A stretch of DNA of 64,000 nucleotides from Sphingobacterium faecium. GTDB taxonomy: Bacteria; Bacteroidota; Bacteroidia; Sphingobacteriales; Sphingobacteriaceae. This document shows, one piece after another, positions 8,447 to 16,897 of the stretch. The stretch lies in contig NZ_QBKH01000001.1 in assembly GCF_003054045.1 (NCBI RefSeq), positions 186,001 through 250,000 on the forward strand. Direction: 5' to 3'. The position numbers and the translations under genes are program-made. The notes beneath the pieces are model-generated. The model was not told the origin of the DNA and did not search any database. It worked only from the letters and a program-made list of their open reading frames with translations. Position 1 is the stretch's first letter; the number at the start of each line of letters is the position of its first letter.

Positions 8447-9493
8447 ATGTATTTTAAATCATGGATACTGCTCTCAATTAGTTTGTTCAGCTTATGCGGC
8501 ATCGATGCTGTACGAGCTGAACAAACTCATTATTTTCTAAAACCTCTCCGGAAAATTGTCTTATCTGGTCCTGCACAGGGTACATCCTATCACATTACGT
8601 ATTTCGATCAATATGAACAAGTTTCAAAAAATGATGTAGATAGTGTGCTGAAAGTGATCGATTTATCCATGTCAATTTACAATCCTTTATCGACAATCAG
8701 TCAGTTTAATCAGCAGGAAACAAGTGCTGTCAGATTGGACCAACATTTTAAAAATGTAGTTGAAGCATCGTTTTACTACCATCAGATAACGAAAGGTATT
8801 TTTGATATCACTGTAGCGCCACTTGTCCAGTTATGGGGATTCGGTACTAAACAAATCAAACATTTTCCCGATTCCAATGAAATTAGTTCCACTTTATCGT
8901 CGGTTGGGATGAGCAAATTGATATGGGAAGAACCCTATCTCAAAAAATCTCAACCCAGCATTAGTATTGATGTAAATGGTATTGCTCAAGGATATTCGGT
9001 AGATGTATTGGCTGAATTTCTTGAACTTAGAGGTGTTAAAAATTATATTGTTGAGTTGGGTGGTGAAATGCGTGTCAAAGGCAAAAATTTACAAGGTGAC
9101 TTCTTTAAGATTGGCATCGAAAGACCAATTTCAAATCATCATCAGCATTTACAAACAAAAGTAGTGTGTATCAAATCTGGAGCGCTAACCACTGCTGGTA
9201 ATTTTGAGAAATACATGATGAATGGCAAACAGAAAGTAAGCCACCATGTCAATCCATTAACTGGATATATGTTTTCAAGTCCAATAGTGAGTGTGACGGT
9301 GTATGCAAAAACGGCTATGGAGGCTGATGCTTTAGATAATTATTTTATGGCACTGACACCTGACGAGATACTTGATTTTGTAAAGAAGAGGAAGAATTTA
9401 GAAGTTTATATTATATTTAACAATGAAAGGGGAGAAATAGAAGAAAAATACTCAAAAGGGTTTTCTGATTTTTTTCTAAAAAAAACAACATAA
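8447..9493 (+). CDS. apbE: FAD:protein FMN transferase (ApbE family)
   Basis: 348 aa. ApbE attaches FMN to Thr/Ser of target proteins outside the cytoplasm. A signal peptide (LFSLCGIDAVRAEQ) precedes the fold: GPAQGTSYHITYF, SIYNPLSTISQFNQ, ISIDVNGIAQGYSVDVLAEFL, NYIVELGGEMRVKG, and KSGALTTAGNFEKY, KVSHHVNPLTGY, and AMEADALDNYFMAL (Mg/FAD-site residues). All core motifs are present. No clear flavinylation motif (D-x-x-S/T-G-A-T) was seen in neighbouring proteins, so its client is not obvious. It lies 15 nt after and 7 nt before oxidoreductase genes, clearly within the operon. Confidence 0.92.
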   Translation: MYFKSWILLSISLFSLCGIDAVRAEQTHYFLKPLRKIVLSGPAQGTSYHITYFDQYEQVSKNDVDSVLKVIDLSMSIYNPLSTISQFNQQETSAVRLDQHFKNVVEASFYYHQITKGIFDITVAPLVQLWGFGTKQIKHFPDSNEISSTLSSVGMSKLIWEEPYLKKSQPSISIDVNGIAQGYSVDVLAEFLELRGVKNYIVELGGEMRVKGKNLQGDFFKIGIERPISNHHQHLQTKVVCIKSGALTTAGNFEKYMMNGKQKVSHHVNPLTGYMFSSPIVSVTVYAKTAMEADALDNYFMALTPDEILDFVKKRKNLEVYIIFNNERGEIEEKYSKGFSDFFLKKTT

Positions 9494-9500
9494 TGAAATT

Positions 9501-10421
9501 ATGAAAAGATCTGATTTTTTAAAAAATACCTTACTGGTAGCTGGTTCAGCTGTGAGCTTGACTACTTTAGGAGGGGAGCATCAACAGAAAAAAAATAAAG
9601 CTGGAGCAACATTTAATTTGGATTATGCACCTCACCAAGGAATGTTCAGTGCTACTGCTGGTAAAAATTTTGTTGATGAGATCAAATATATGCACGAACT
9701 GGGATTTCGAAGTATCGAAGATAATGGTATGACGGGTCGTAGTATTGATGAACAAAAGAAAATAGGTGAAACCTTGGCCGCTTTAGGTATGCGTATGGGT
9801 GTATTTGTTGTTCCAAAAGGCGGGAACGGTGCCAATACATTAGCAGCAGGAAAACAAGATTACATAGATATCTTTCTAAAAGGTTGTAAAGAGTCTGTGG
9901 AGGTTGCAAAACGCGTAAATGCAAAATGGGTAACGGTCGTTCCTGGAGACTATGAACGTAATTTATCTATTGGTGTGCAGACGGGTAATGTGATTGAAGC
10001 ATTGAAAAGAGGAGCGGAGATTTTTGAACCTCATGGTATTACTATGGTATTAGAGCCATTAAGTGATACCCCTGATTTATTCCTAAGATATTCTGATCAA
10101 ACCTACGAGATTTGTAAAGGAGTGGGAAGCCCTTCATGTAAATTGTTATATGATGCCTATCATATGCAAAAAAATGAAGGAAACTTGATACATAAAATGA
10201 ATGAATGTTGGAGTGAGATCGCGTACATCCAAGTGGGTGATAATCCAGGTAGAAGAGAACCTACAACTGGTGAAATAAACTACAAAAATATATTTAAATG
10301 GCTTCATGAGAAAGGCTTTAAAGGCGTAGTAGGTATGGAGCACGGCATGTCCAAAGGAGGCAAAGTTGGAGAAGAAACTTTGGTTAATGCATACCGAGAA
10401 GTAGATAATTTCTTAGTGTAA
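9501..10421 (+). CDS. Hydroxypyruvate isomerase-like TIM-barrel protein (sugar isomerase/epimerase) with exported leader
   Basis: 306 aa. The leader MKRSDFLKNTLLVAGS is Tat-like (KR rather than RR). The AP-endonuclease-2/xylose-isomerase-like barrel is evident: LDYAPHQGMF, KWVTVVPGDYERN, GITMVLEPLSDTPDLFL, CKLLYDAYHMQKNEGN, IAYIQVGDNPGRREPTTGEINY, FKGVVGMEHGMSKGG. The metal ligands E (VLEP), D/H (YDAYHMQ), Q/H and E (GMEHG) match Hyi. It probably isomerises or epimerises a keto- or hydroxy-sugar acid; assignment to hydroxypyruvate itself is not certain given the sugar-oxidation context. Confidence 0.85.
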   Translation: MKRSDFLKNTLLVAGSAVSLTTLGGEHQQKKNKAGATFNLDYAPHQGMFSATAGKNFVDEIKYMHELGFRSIEDNGMTGRSIDEQKKIGETLAALGMRMGVFVVPKGGNGANTLAAGKQDYIDIFLKGCKESVEVAKRVNAKWVTVVPGDYERNLSIGVQTGNVIEALKRGAEIFEPHGITMVLEPLSDTPDLFLRYSDQTYEICKGVGSPSCKLLYDAYHMQKNEGNLIHKMNECWSEIAYIQVGDNPGRREPTTGEINYKNIFKWLHEKGFKGVVGMEHGMSKGGKVGEETLVNAYREVDNFLV

Positions 10422-10511
10422 TTTGTACAATTGTTTTTTTTATGCTAGATTGTCATATTAAAAACCAATTATTGATAGAAATCTCTTATTTTAAAATAAA
10501 TTAAACATATA

Positions 10512-11762
10512 ATGTCTACATCTATTAGATTTAAATTGTCGTTCATGATGTTCCTAGAATTCTTTATCTGGGGCGCATGGTTTGTTACATTGGGTACCTA
10601 CCTGAGTAAAAATTTACAAGCACAACCGCTTGAAATTGCGAATGTCTTTTCTACCCAATCATTAGGCGCTATTATCGCACCTTTTATTATAGGTATGATT
10701 GCCGATCGTTACTTTAATGCAGAGCGTATACTTGGTGTATTGCATATAGTCGGTGCCGTTCTCATGTATCAAATGTATAACGCTACTGAAATATCATCAT
10801 TTTACCCTTATGTATTAGCTTACATGGTATTGTATATGCCGACACTCTCGTTGGTAAATTCGGTATCTTTCAGACAACTAAGCAATCCTGAAAAGCAATT
10901 TTCCAATATCCGTATCTGGGGAACAATCGGTTGGATCGTTGCAGGTTTATCGATTAGTTACTTATTTAAATGGGATGCTGCAGAAGCATCTTCTGCAGGT
11001 GCTTTGAAAAATACCTTTTTAATGGGAGCTGTAGCATCTTTAGTATTAGGTTTATTTTCATTCACTTTACCTAAAACACCTCCCGTTAAAATTGAATCCG
11101 ATCAAAAACCTTCTTTTGCGTCCATTATTGGTTTAGATGCAATCAAATTATTGAAAGATCGTAACTTCTTGATTTTCTTTATCTCTTCCATATTGATCTG
11201 TATTCCATTGGCATTTTACTACCAAAATGCAAATCCATTTTTAGATCAAATTGGAATGGAAAATCCAACAGGTAAGATGACTATCGGTCAGATTTCGGAA
11301 GTACTATTCTTATTAGCATTACCCGTTTTCTTTTCTAAATTTGGTTTTAAGAAAACAATTTTAGTTGGTATGCTTGCTTGGGCTTTAAGATACATCTTAT
11401 TTGCATATGGCAACGCCGGCGATCTTTCTTTCATGTTGATATTAGGTATTGCTTTACATGGTATTTGTTACGATTTCTTCTTTGTATCAGGACAAATTTA
11501 TACGGATAGTAAGGCTGGTATTAAATATAAAAGTGCAGCTCAGGGTTTGATCACGTTAGCGACTTATGGAGTAGGTCAGCTAATAGGATTCTGGGTAGCA
11601 GGATTTATTGGTGAAAAATATGCGTATTTACAAGAAGCTAATGTTGCGGATTTCTGGAAACAAACATGGATTATTCCAGCAGGCATTGCATTCGTGGTTT
11701 TTATTATTTTCTTAGTTGCCTTTAAAGACGAGAAAGTAGAGAATAAAGTTATATCCGAATAA
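10512..11762 (+). CDS. MFS transporter, nucleoside:H+ symporter (NHS/NupG-like) family
   Basis: 416 aa, about 12 membrane segments, close to the 418 aa of NupG. Hallmarks are LSFMMFLEFFIWGAWFVTLGTYL at the N-terminus and IIAPFIIGMIADRYFNAERILG in loop 2-3. In Bacteroidota, members of this family are commonly placed beside Gfo/Idh/MocA and GMC genes and are thought to carry sugars or sugar derivatives rather than nucleosides (context inference). Inner membrane. A 90-nt gap upstream may hold an internal promoter. Confidence 0.88.
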   Translation: MSTSIRFKLSFMMFLEFFIWGAWFVTLGTYLSKNLQAQPLEIANVFSTQSLGAIIAPFIIGMIADRYFNAERILGVLHIVGAVLMYQMYNATEISSFYPYVLAYMVLYMPTLSLVNSVSFRQLSNPEKQFSNIRIWGTIGWIVAGLSISYLFKWDAAEASSAGALKNTFLMGAVASLVLGLFSFTLPKTPPVKIESDQKPSFASIIGLDAIKLLKDRNFLIFFISSILICIPLAFYYQNANPFLDQIGMENPTGKMTIGQISEVLFLLALPVFFSKFGFKKTILVGMLAWALRYILFAYGNAGDLSFMLILGIALHGICYDFFFVSGQIYTDSKAGIKYKSAAQGLITLATYGVGQLIGFWVAGFIGEKYAYLQEANVADFWKQTWIIPAGIAFVVFIIFLVAFKDEKVENKVISE

Positions 11763-11799
11763 AAGTTAATTAAAAAACTAAACTAAACATAAATATAAA

Positions 11800-13488
11800 A
11801 TGGCTGAAAATAACACTTATGATGCTATTGTCATTGGTTCAGGAATCAGTGGTGGATGGGCAGCAAAAGAATTGACAGAAAAAGGTTTAAAGACCTTGAT
11901 GTTGGAGCGTGGTCGTAATATTGAGCACGTGAAAGATTATCCGTCGCCGAATAAAAATCCTTGGGATTTTCCACACGCAGGTGGTCGTACACAACAAATG
12001 ATCAAAGATCGTCCTGTTTTAAGTAGAGATTATCCTTTAAATGAAAAAAACTTAGACTATTGGGTGAATGAGCAAGAAAGTCCTTATACCGAGACAAAGC
12101 GTTTTGACTGGTATAGAGGATATCACGTAGGTGGTCGTTCATTGATGTGGGGAAGACAATCTTACCGTCTTGGTGATTTGGATTTCGAAGCAAATTTAAA
12201 AGATGGACATGGTGTTGATTGGCCTATCCGTTATAAAGATATCGCTCCTTGGTATAGCTATGCAGAAAAATTTGCAGGTATCAGCGGTAATCGTGATGGT
12301 CTAGATGTTTTACCTGACGGTGATTTTATGCCTGCTATGGCCATGAATATCGTGGAAAAAGATTTAGCAGCTCGTTTGAAGAAAGAATATAATGGCAATC
12401 GCCATTTTATTATGGGAAGAACAGCTAATATTACTGTTCCTCATCACAATCGTATCAACTGTCAATATCAAAATCAATGTTGGTTAGGCTGTAACTTTGG
12501 CGCTTATTTCAGTACACAATCGGCAACTTTACCAGCTGCAGTAGCGACAGGTAATTTGACATTACGCCCTTTTTCTATTGTCACGAAGATCATATATGAT
12601 AAGAATACAAAGAAAGCTAAAGGAGTGGAGATTATTGATGCAGAAACAAATCAAACCTATGAATTTTTCGCTAAAGTAATCTTTGTAAATGCATCGGCAT
12701 TTAACTCAACTTGGGTATTGATGAATTCAGCTACTGATGTGTGGGAAGGTGGTCTTGGAAGTAGCAGTGGCGAATTGGGTCATAACGTAATGGATCACCA
12801 TTTCCGTTGTGGTGCTGGAGGTACTGTTGAAGGTTATTTAGATAGTTATGTTTTTGGTCGTAGACCAACAGGATTATATGTGCCACGTTTCGTAAACGTT
12901 GCAGGTGATGACAAGAAACGTGATTATGTACGTGGTTTTGGTTATCAAGGAGCTGCAGGCCGTGGTCGCTGGTCTGGAGAGGTCGCAGAGATGAGTGTAG
13001 GTGGTGCATGGAAAGATGCTATTACTGAAGCTGGTGATTGGAGCGTAGGTTTTACTGCTTTCGGTGAGATTTTACCATACCATGAGAACAAAATTAGCTT
13101 GGACAAAACTAAAAAAGATAAATGGGGTCTTCCTGTATTATCTATGGATGTTGAAATCAAGGATAATGAGTTGAAGATGCGTGGTGATATGCAAAACGAG
13201 ATGAAAGAGATGTTGGAGAAGATTGGTGTTAAAAATACCTACACATATGATAATGTGTATGGTTTTGGCCAAGGTATCCATGAGATGGGAACAGCTCGTA
13301 TGGGTAGAGATCCAAAAACATCTGTTTTAAATGGTAACAATCAGGTTTGGGATGCTTTAAATGTTTTTGTAACGGATGGTGCAGCGATGACATCAGCAGG
13401 TTGTGTCAATCCTTCATTAACCTATATGGCATTAACAGCTCGAGCGGTTGATTTTGCTGTAAGTGAACTGAAAAAAGGTAACCTATAA
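11800..13488 (+). CDS. GMC family flavoprotein oxidoreductase (glucoside 3-dehydrogenase/LacA-like)
   Basis: 562 aa. The FAD-binding Rossmann motif YDAIVIGSGISGGWAAKEL opens the protein, GYHVGGRSLMWGRQSYR is the GMC signature, and the C-terminal GIHEMGTARMG and CVNPSLTYMALTARA carry the catalytic His and Asn. A Cys cluster C-x5-C-x3-C (INCQYQNQCWLGCNFGAY, about residues 227-237) matches the [3Fe-4S] ligand region of FAD glucose dehydrogenase and glucoside 3-dehydrogenase. It should oxidise the C3 hydroxyl of a glucoside or free sugar. It has no leader of its own; the subunit-3-like gene two genes downstream could carry it across the membrane by the Tat route. Confidence 0.92.
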   Translation: MAENNTYDAIVIGSGISGGWAAKELTEKGLKTLMLERGRNIEHVKDYPSPNKNPWDFPHAGGRTQQMIKDRPVLSRDYPLNEKNLDYWVNEQESPYTETKRFDWYRGYHVGGRSLMWGRQSYRLGDLDFEANLKDGHGVDWPIRYKDIAPWYSYAEKFAGISGNRDGLDVLPDGDFMPAMAMNIVEKDLAARLKKEYNGNRHFIMGRTANITVPHHNRINCQYQNQCWLGCNFGAYFSTQSATLPAAVATGNLTLRPFSIVTKIIYDKNTKKAKGVEIIDAETNQTYEFFAKVIFVNASAFNSTWVLMNSATDVWEGGLGSSSGELGHNVMDHHFRCGAGGTVEGYLDSYVFGRRPTGLYVPRFVNVAGDDKKRDYVRGFGYQGAAGRGRWSGEVAEMSVGGAWKDAITEAGDWSVGFTAFGEILPYHENKISLDKTKKDKWGLPVLSMDVEIKDNELKMRGDMQNEMKEMLEKIGVKNTYTYDNVYGFGQGIHEMGTARMGRDPKTSVLNGNNQVWDALNVFVTDGAAMTSAGCVNPSLTYMALTARAVDFAVSELKKGNL

Positions 13489-13507
13489 TCATCAATAAAT
13501 CTAAATT

Positions 13508-14938
13508 ATGGAAAAGAATAATTCATCAAGAAGAGATTTTCTAAAAAAAGCGGCCTTATTTGGTGCTGGAGTAACAATTTTACCTCGTCATGTTTTAGGA
13601 GGTACTGGTTTTACAGCACCAAGCGATATGTTGAATGTTGCATCTGTAGGCGTTGGTGGTATGGGTGGATCTGACGTTTCGCGATTTGCGGGTAGTGGAA
13701 AAGCTAATATTGCTTATTTATGTGATGTGGATACACGCCGTGCTGCAGATTCAGTAAAGAAATTTCCAAAAGCAAAATTTTATAAAGATTACCGTGAAAT
13801 GCTCGATAAAGAGCATAAGCATATAGATGCAGTCTCTGTGTCGACTCCAGATCATCAGCACGCAATCGTAGCTTTGGCTGCGATGCAGTTGGGCAAGCAC
13901 GTATACGTGCAAAAACCATTAGCACATGATGTTTGGGAAGCTCGTGCATTGACACATGCTGCCAAAAAGTATAAAGTTGTAACCCAAATGGGCAATCAAG
14001 GAGCATCAGGTGATGGTGTGAGACAGATGCGTGAGTGGGTTGATGCGGGTATGATTGGCGATCTGAAAGAAATTTATTGCTGGACTGATCGCCCAGTATG
14101 GCCACAAGGAATCCAATGGCCAACTCAAAAAGCAGAAGTGCCAAAAGAATTGGACTGGAACCTTTGGTTAGGTACTGCACCAAATAAAGATTACGTTGAA
14201 AAATTAATTCCTTTTAACTGGAGAGGTTGGTGGGATTACGGAACCGGTGCATTAGGAGATATGGGCTGCCATAACATGGAAGCACCATTTAGTATCTATG
14301 GTCTTCAATATGTAAAAGATGTACAGGCAACTGTAGGCTCGGTATATGTTGATGAATTCAAGAGAGGGTATTTCCCAGAAAGTTGTCCACCGTCTAGTTA
14401 CGCGGTCATGACTTTTCCAAAGACAGACAAAACAACAGGTGATGTTAAGTTGCACTGGATGGATGGTGGAATTCAACCACCTAGACCAGAAGAACTAGGA
14501 CCAAATGAAGCTTTTGGTGACGGTGGTAATGGTATCTTATTTATCGGTACAAAAGGTAAAATTTTAGCGGATACTTACGCAGCAAATCCAAGATTGTTAC
14601 CAACATCTGCTTCCTATACCAATCCAAAACAAAAGTATGCACGTGTTAAAGGTGGTGCTGATGGTCACTGGGCACAATGGGTAGAAGGATGTATTGCTGG
14701 TTATGGTAATATGCAAATGTCTTCACCTTTTGAAATCGCAGGTCCGTTGACAGAGGCATTGCTAATGGCTAATTTAGCCATTCGTGGATCTGATTTAAGA
14801 GTGGATAATAAGTATCCTGGAAGAAACTTACGCCTATTATGGGATAATGATAATATGCGTGTTACTAATTTTGATGAAGTAAACCAGTTCGTGAAACGTA
14901 ATTACCGTCCAGGCTGGGAAGTAAATTATACATTTTAA
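13508..14938 (+). CDS. Second Gfo/Idh/MocA family oxidoreductase with Tat-type leader
   Basis: 476 aa, NAD(P)-linked oxidoreductase of the same superfamily as the gene at 7118 but with a longer C-terminal domain. The leader SSRRDFLKKAALFGAG carries the twin-arginine motif. The Rossmann motif is VASVGVGGMGGSD and the lysine motif is VQKPLAHD. Further on, WNLWLGTAP, GWWDYGTGALGDMGCHNMEAP (substrate pocket, His) and HWAQWVEGCIAG are typical of the secreted Bacteroidota subfamily. It sits 19 nt after the GMC gene and 20 nt before the subunit-3-like gene, suggesting that the three act together. Confidence 0.9.
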   Translation: MEKNNSSRRDFLKKAALFGAGVTILPRHVLGGTGFTAPSDMLNVASVGVGGMGGSDVSRFAGSGKANIAYLCDVDTRRAADSVKKFPKAKFYKDYREMLDKEHKHIDAVSVSTPDHQHAIVALAAMQLGKHVYVQKPLAHDVWEARALTHAAKKYKVVTQMGNQGASGDGVRQMREWVDAGMIGDLKEIYCWTDRPVWPQGIQWPTQKAEVPKELDWNLWLGTAPNKDYVEKLIPFNWRGWWDYGTGALGDMGCHNMEAPFSIYGLQYVKDVQATVGSVYVDEFKRGYFPESCPPSSYAVMTFPKTDKTTGDVKLHWMDGGIQPPRPEELGPNEAFGDGGNGILFIGTKGKILADTYAANPRLLPTSASYTNPKQKYARVKGGADGHWAQWVEGCIAGYGNMQMSSPFEIAGPLTEALLMANLAIRGSDLRVDNKYPGRNLRLLWDNDNMRVTNFDEVNQFVKRNYRPGWEVNYTF

Positions 14939-14958
14939 GTATTAAAAAGAGATTGATT

Positions 14959-15591
14959 ATGAATAGAAGAGAAGCAATTCAACGTGTAGCCATGTTGATG
15001 GGAGGCGTAGTCATTGGTTCAAGCCTTTTTCTTGAAGGTTGTTCACGCTCTGCTACTAAACAAGTAGAAGTTTTATTTGAAGCTAAGACTACTGATCTAT
15101 TGGGAGACTTAGCAGAGGCTATTCTACCAAAAACTTCAACTCCAGGAGCAAAAGAAGCTGGTGTAGGAAGTTTTATTCCTGTAATGGTTAGAGATTGTTA
15201 CACTGACGAGGAACAAGCTGTTTTTATGGATGGAATTAACAACCTTGATAAAAAATCACAGGAGTTAATGAAGAAAAACTTCTTGGATCTTTCTGCTGAA
15301 GAACGTACAAGTTTTGTAAATTTATTAGACAAAGAAGCAAATGAGTTTAATAAAAAACAGGATGAGGAAACAAAAGCAGACCGTGAAAAGAATGCAGTTA
15401 AGCAGAATGAACTATATCGGGAAGTGGTTGGTAAACCACCACATTGGTTCACCATGTTTAAACAGTTAACCCTAACAGGATACTTTAATTCAGAACTGGG
15501 ATTAACGAAAGCATTACGCTATGTTAAGATTCCTGGAAAGTTTGATGGAAATTACCCATATAAAAAAGGCGATAAGGCTTTTGCTGGTTAA
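14959..15591 (+). CDS. Gluconate 2-dehydrogenase subunit 3 family protein (LacC-like small subunit)
   Basis: 210 aa from ATG at 14959; an in-frame TTG six bases earlier is less likely. The leader MNRREAIQRVAMLMGG plus hydrophobic stretch has a twin Arg and is followed by FLEGC, a lipobox-like site. Conserved family features are LAEAILPKTSTPGAKEAGVGSFI and the C-terminal MFKQLTLTGYFNSELGLTKAL-RY-K-PGKF. In glucose and glucoside dehydrogenases this subunit escorts the GMC catalytic subunit through the Tat system (family knowledge). No cytochrome subunit is visible, so the electron acceptor is unknown. Last gene of the operon. Confidence 0.9.
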   Translation: MNRREAIQRVAMLMGGVVIGSSLFLEGCSRSATKQVEVLFEAKTTDLLGDLAEAILPKTSTPGAKEAGVGSFIPVMVRDCYTDEEQAVFMDGINNLDKKSQELMKKNFLDLSAEERTSFVNLLDKEANEFNKKQDEETKADREKNAVKQNELYREVVGKPPHWFTMFKQLTLTGYFNSELGLTKALRYVKIPGKFDGNYPYKKGDKAFAG

Positions 15592-15608
15592 TCCATTTAC
15601 TATGATAT

Positions 15609-15645
15609 TAAAAAGGTGTACTTCTTTAGAAGTACACCTTTTTAT
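15609..15645. terminator. Bidirectional terminator between convergent genes
   Basis: AAAAAGGTGTACTTCT / AGAAGTACACCTTTTT perfect stem with a TT loop, T-run on either strand. The stop codon of the thioesterase gene lies at its edge. Confidence 0.92.
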
Positions 15646-16367
15646 TTTGTTTCAATTTCTAAAGCAAAGGAGATGTGTTCCTGCTTAGCAACGGTCATAA
15701 AATAGCCTATTTCAGTTGAGTTACCACTAATTTCTACCGTATCGTTATAACGGAGTTCTCTCAAATAGTTCATTTCTATTGCTGCTATTTGATTGGTTAA
15801 TACCAGCTCCATAGGTAAGCGGTCCATACACCAATCCAAGTATTTTACATTGTTTGCATGATTGACAATATCTAGATCCGATATTTTAACCGTATAGCTT
15901 TCTATCGATTTGACCACCTGCGCTAAATTTAGTTTTGAAAAAGGTTTTTGCGTACTGATGCGGTCAGGAAAAGTTTTAAAATCTCCAAGAGCAATTGCCA
16001 ATTCTTCAGGTCCTCTTTTTACCGTATTGATTACAGCCCAATAACTGGTTGCCGTCACATACAGTTGATCGTTGACATAAACCTCAAAATTACGGGTAGA
16101 TTTGGCACCCTCAAGGCGCTGAATCCAAGTCTTAATGGTTACCCTATCCATCCACTTTGGCAAGCGATTTATTTCAAACCGGATACGACTAAGAACCCAA
16201 GTCTGATTGTTTTTTGCCATTTCTTTAAAACCAAATCCAGAGATAGTAGCATGCTCACCTGCCGTTAGTTGCAATAAGTTAGAAAGATCAGAATAGCGAA
16301 TCCGGGCATTTGAATAGCATTGCGTAAAATTGATTTCCCAGTTTTTTTCAAATGTTGAATTGTCCAT
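15642..16367 (-). CDS. Acyl-[acyl-carrier-protein] thioesterase (FatA/FatB-like)
   Basis: 241 aa, double hot-dog enzyme that releases fatty acids from ACP. N-terminal hot-dog: TQCYSNARIRYSDLSNLLQLTAGEHA, WVLSRIRFEINRLPKWMDRVTIKTWI and the family hallmark YVTATSYWAVINTVKRGPEEL. Second hot-dog: DIVNHANNVKYLDWCMD, containing the N-x-H-x-N catalytic motif. The length agrees with bacterial members. Monocistronic and convergent with the sugar-oxidation operon. Confidence 0.93.
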   Translation of the reverse strand: MDNSTFEKNWEINFTQCYSNARIRYSDLSNLLQLTAGEHATISGFGFKEMAKNNQTWVLSRIRFEINRLPKWMDRVTIKTWIQRLEGAKSTRNFEVYVNDQLYVTATSYWAVINTVKRGPEELAIALGDFKTFPDRISTQKPFSKLNLAQVVKSIESYTVKISDLDIVNHANNVKYLDWCMDRLPMELVLTNQIAAIEMNYLRELRYNDTVEISGNSTEIGYFMTVAKQEHISFALEIETK

Positions 16368-16573
16368 TTTTGATAAATTTCAACAAATTTAGGGATAATA
16401 ATACTAGGGGTGATCTGGATTTGTAAAATAAATGTTAAAAATGAAATACTATTGGTATTTTATTTAGGAATCCTTACATTTAAGTAAGGTTAAGTATATG
16501 TTATAACAATTAGGACCGTTATAAATGAAATGACTTATTTAATCAAAATTGTCAATTATAAATTATTAGGAGT

Positions 16574-16840
16574 ATGATCGGAGAATTGATAGAAAAAGAA
16601 CAAATCTCTTCATTCAAAATTGTCGCAGCGAATGAAGATAGAACTCAAACGTTCTTAGAAACACTAAAAGGGGCTTTACGATTAGGTAATGAATTTAAGT
16701 CCAAGACAACGATCGCTTTTCAAACAGAGGCTGGTCCCAAGCGAGTGGAAACAACAGTTTGGTCTTTAACAGATAAGTATCTTCAAATTAAAAGTGGTGT
16801 GTTGATCCCCCTGAGGTCAATTTTAGCAATAGAGTATTAA
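16574..16840 (+). CDS. Small conserved-looking hypothetical protein
   Basis: 88 aa, no signal peptide or membrane segment. The sequence (FKIVAANEDRTQTFLETLKGALRLGN, then TIAFQTEAGPKRVETTVWSLTDKYLQIKSGVLIPLRSILAIEY) suggests an alpha/beta N-terminus and a C-terminal beta-rich half resembling a small beta-barrel. Codon use is normal and a terminator follows, supporting a real gene. I do not recognise the family. Confidence 0.7.
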   Translation: MIGELIEKEQISSFKIVAANEDRTQTFLETLKGALRLGNEFKSKTTIAFQTEAGPKRVETTVWSLTDKYLQIKSGVLIPLRSILAIEY

Positions 16841-16866
16841 GTCACATAAATTGTAATAAGAAAATA

Positions 16867-16897
16867 AAGTGCTGTAAGATCAGCACTTTTCTTTTTT
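16867..16897. terminator. Terminator between convergent genes
   Basis: AAGTGCTG / CAGCACTT stem with a TAAGAT loop, then TTCTTTTTT on the plus strand. The EEP gene stop codon lies in the stem. Confidence 0.75.

Noticed and set aside
13370..13410. TDGAAMTSAG in the GMC protein as an ApbE flavinylation site
   Set aside because: This is the normal GMC C-terminal FAD-binding motif (VDGS-like), so it does not point to covalent FMN.
14953..14958. TTG start for the subunit-3-like gene
   Set aside because: ATG at 14959 gives the usual MNRREAI leader.
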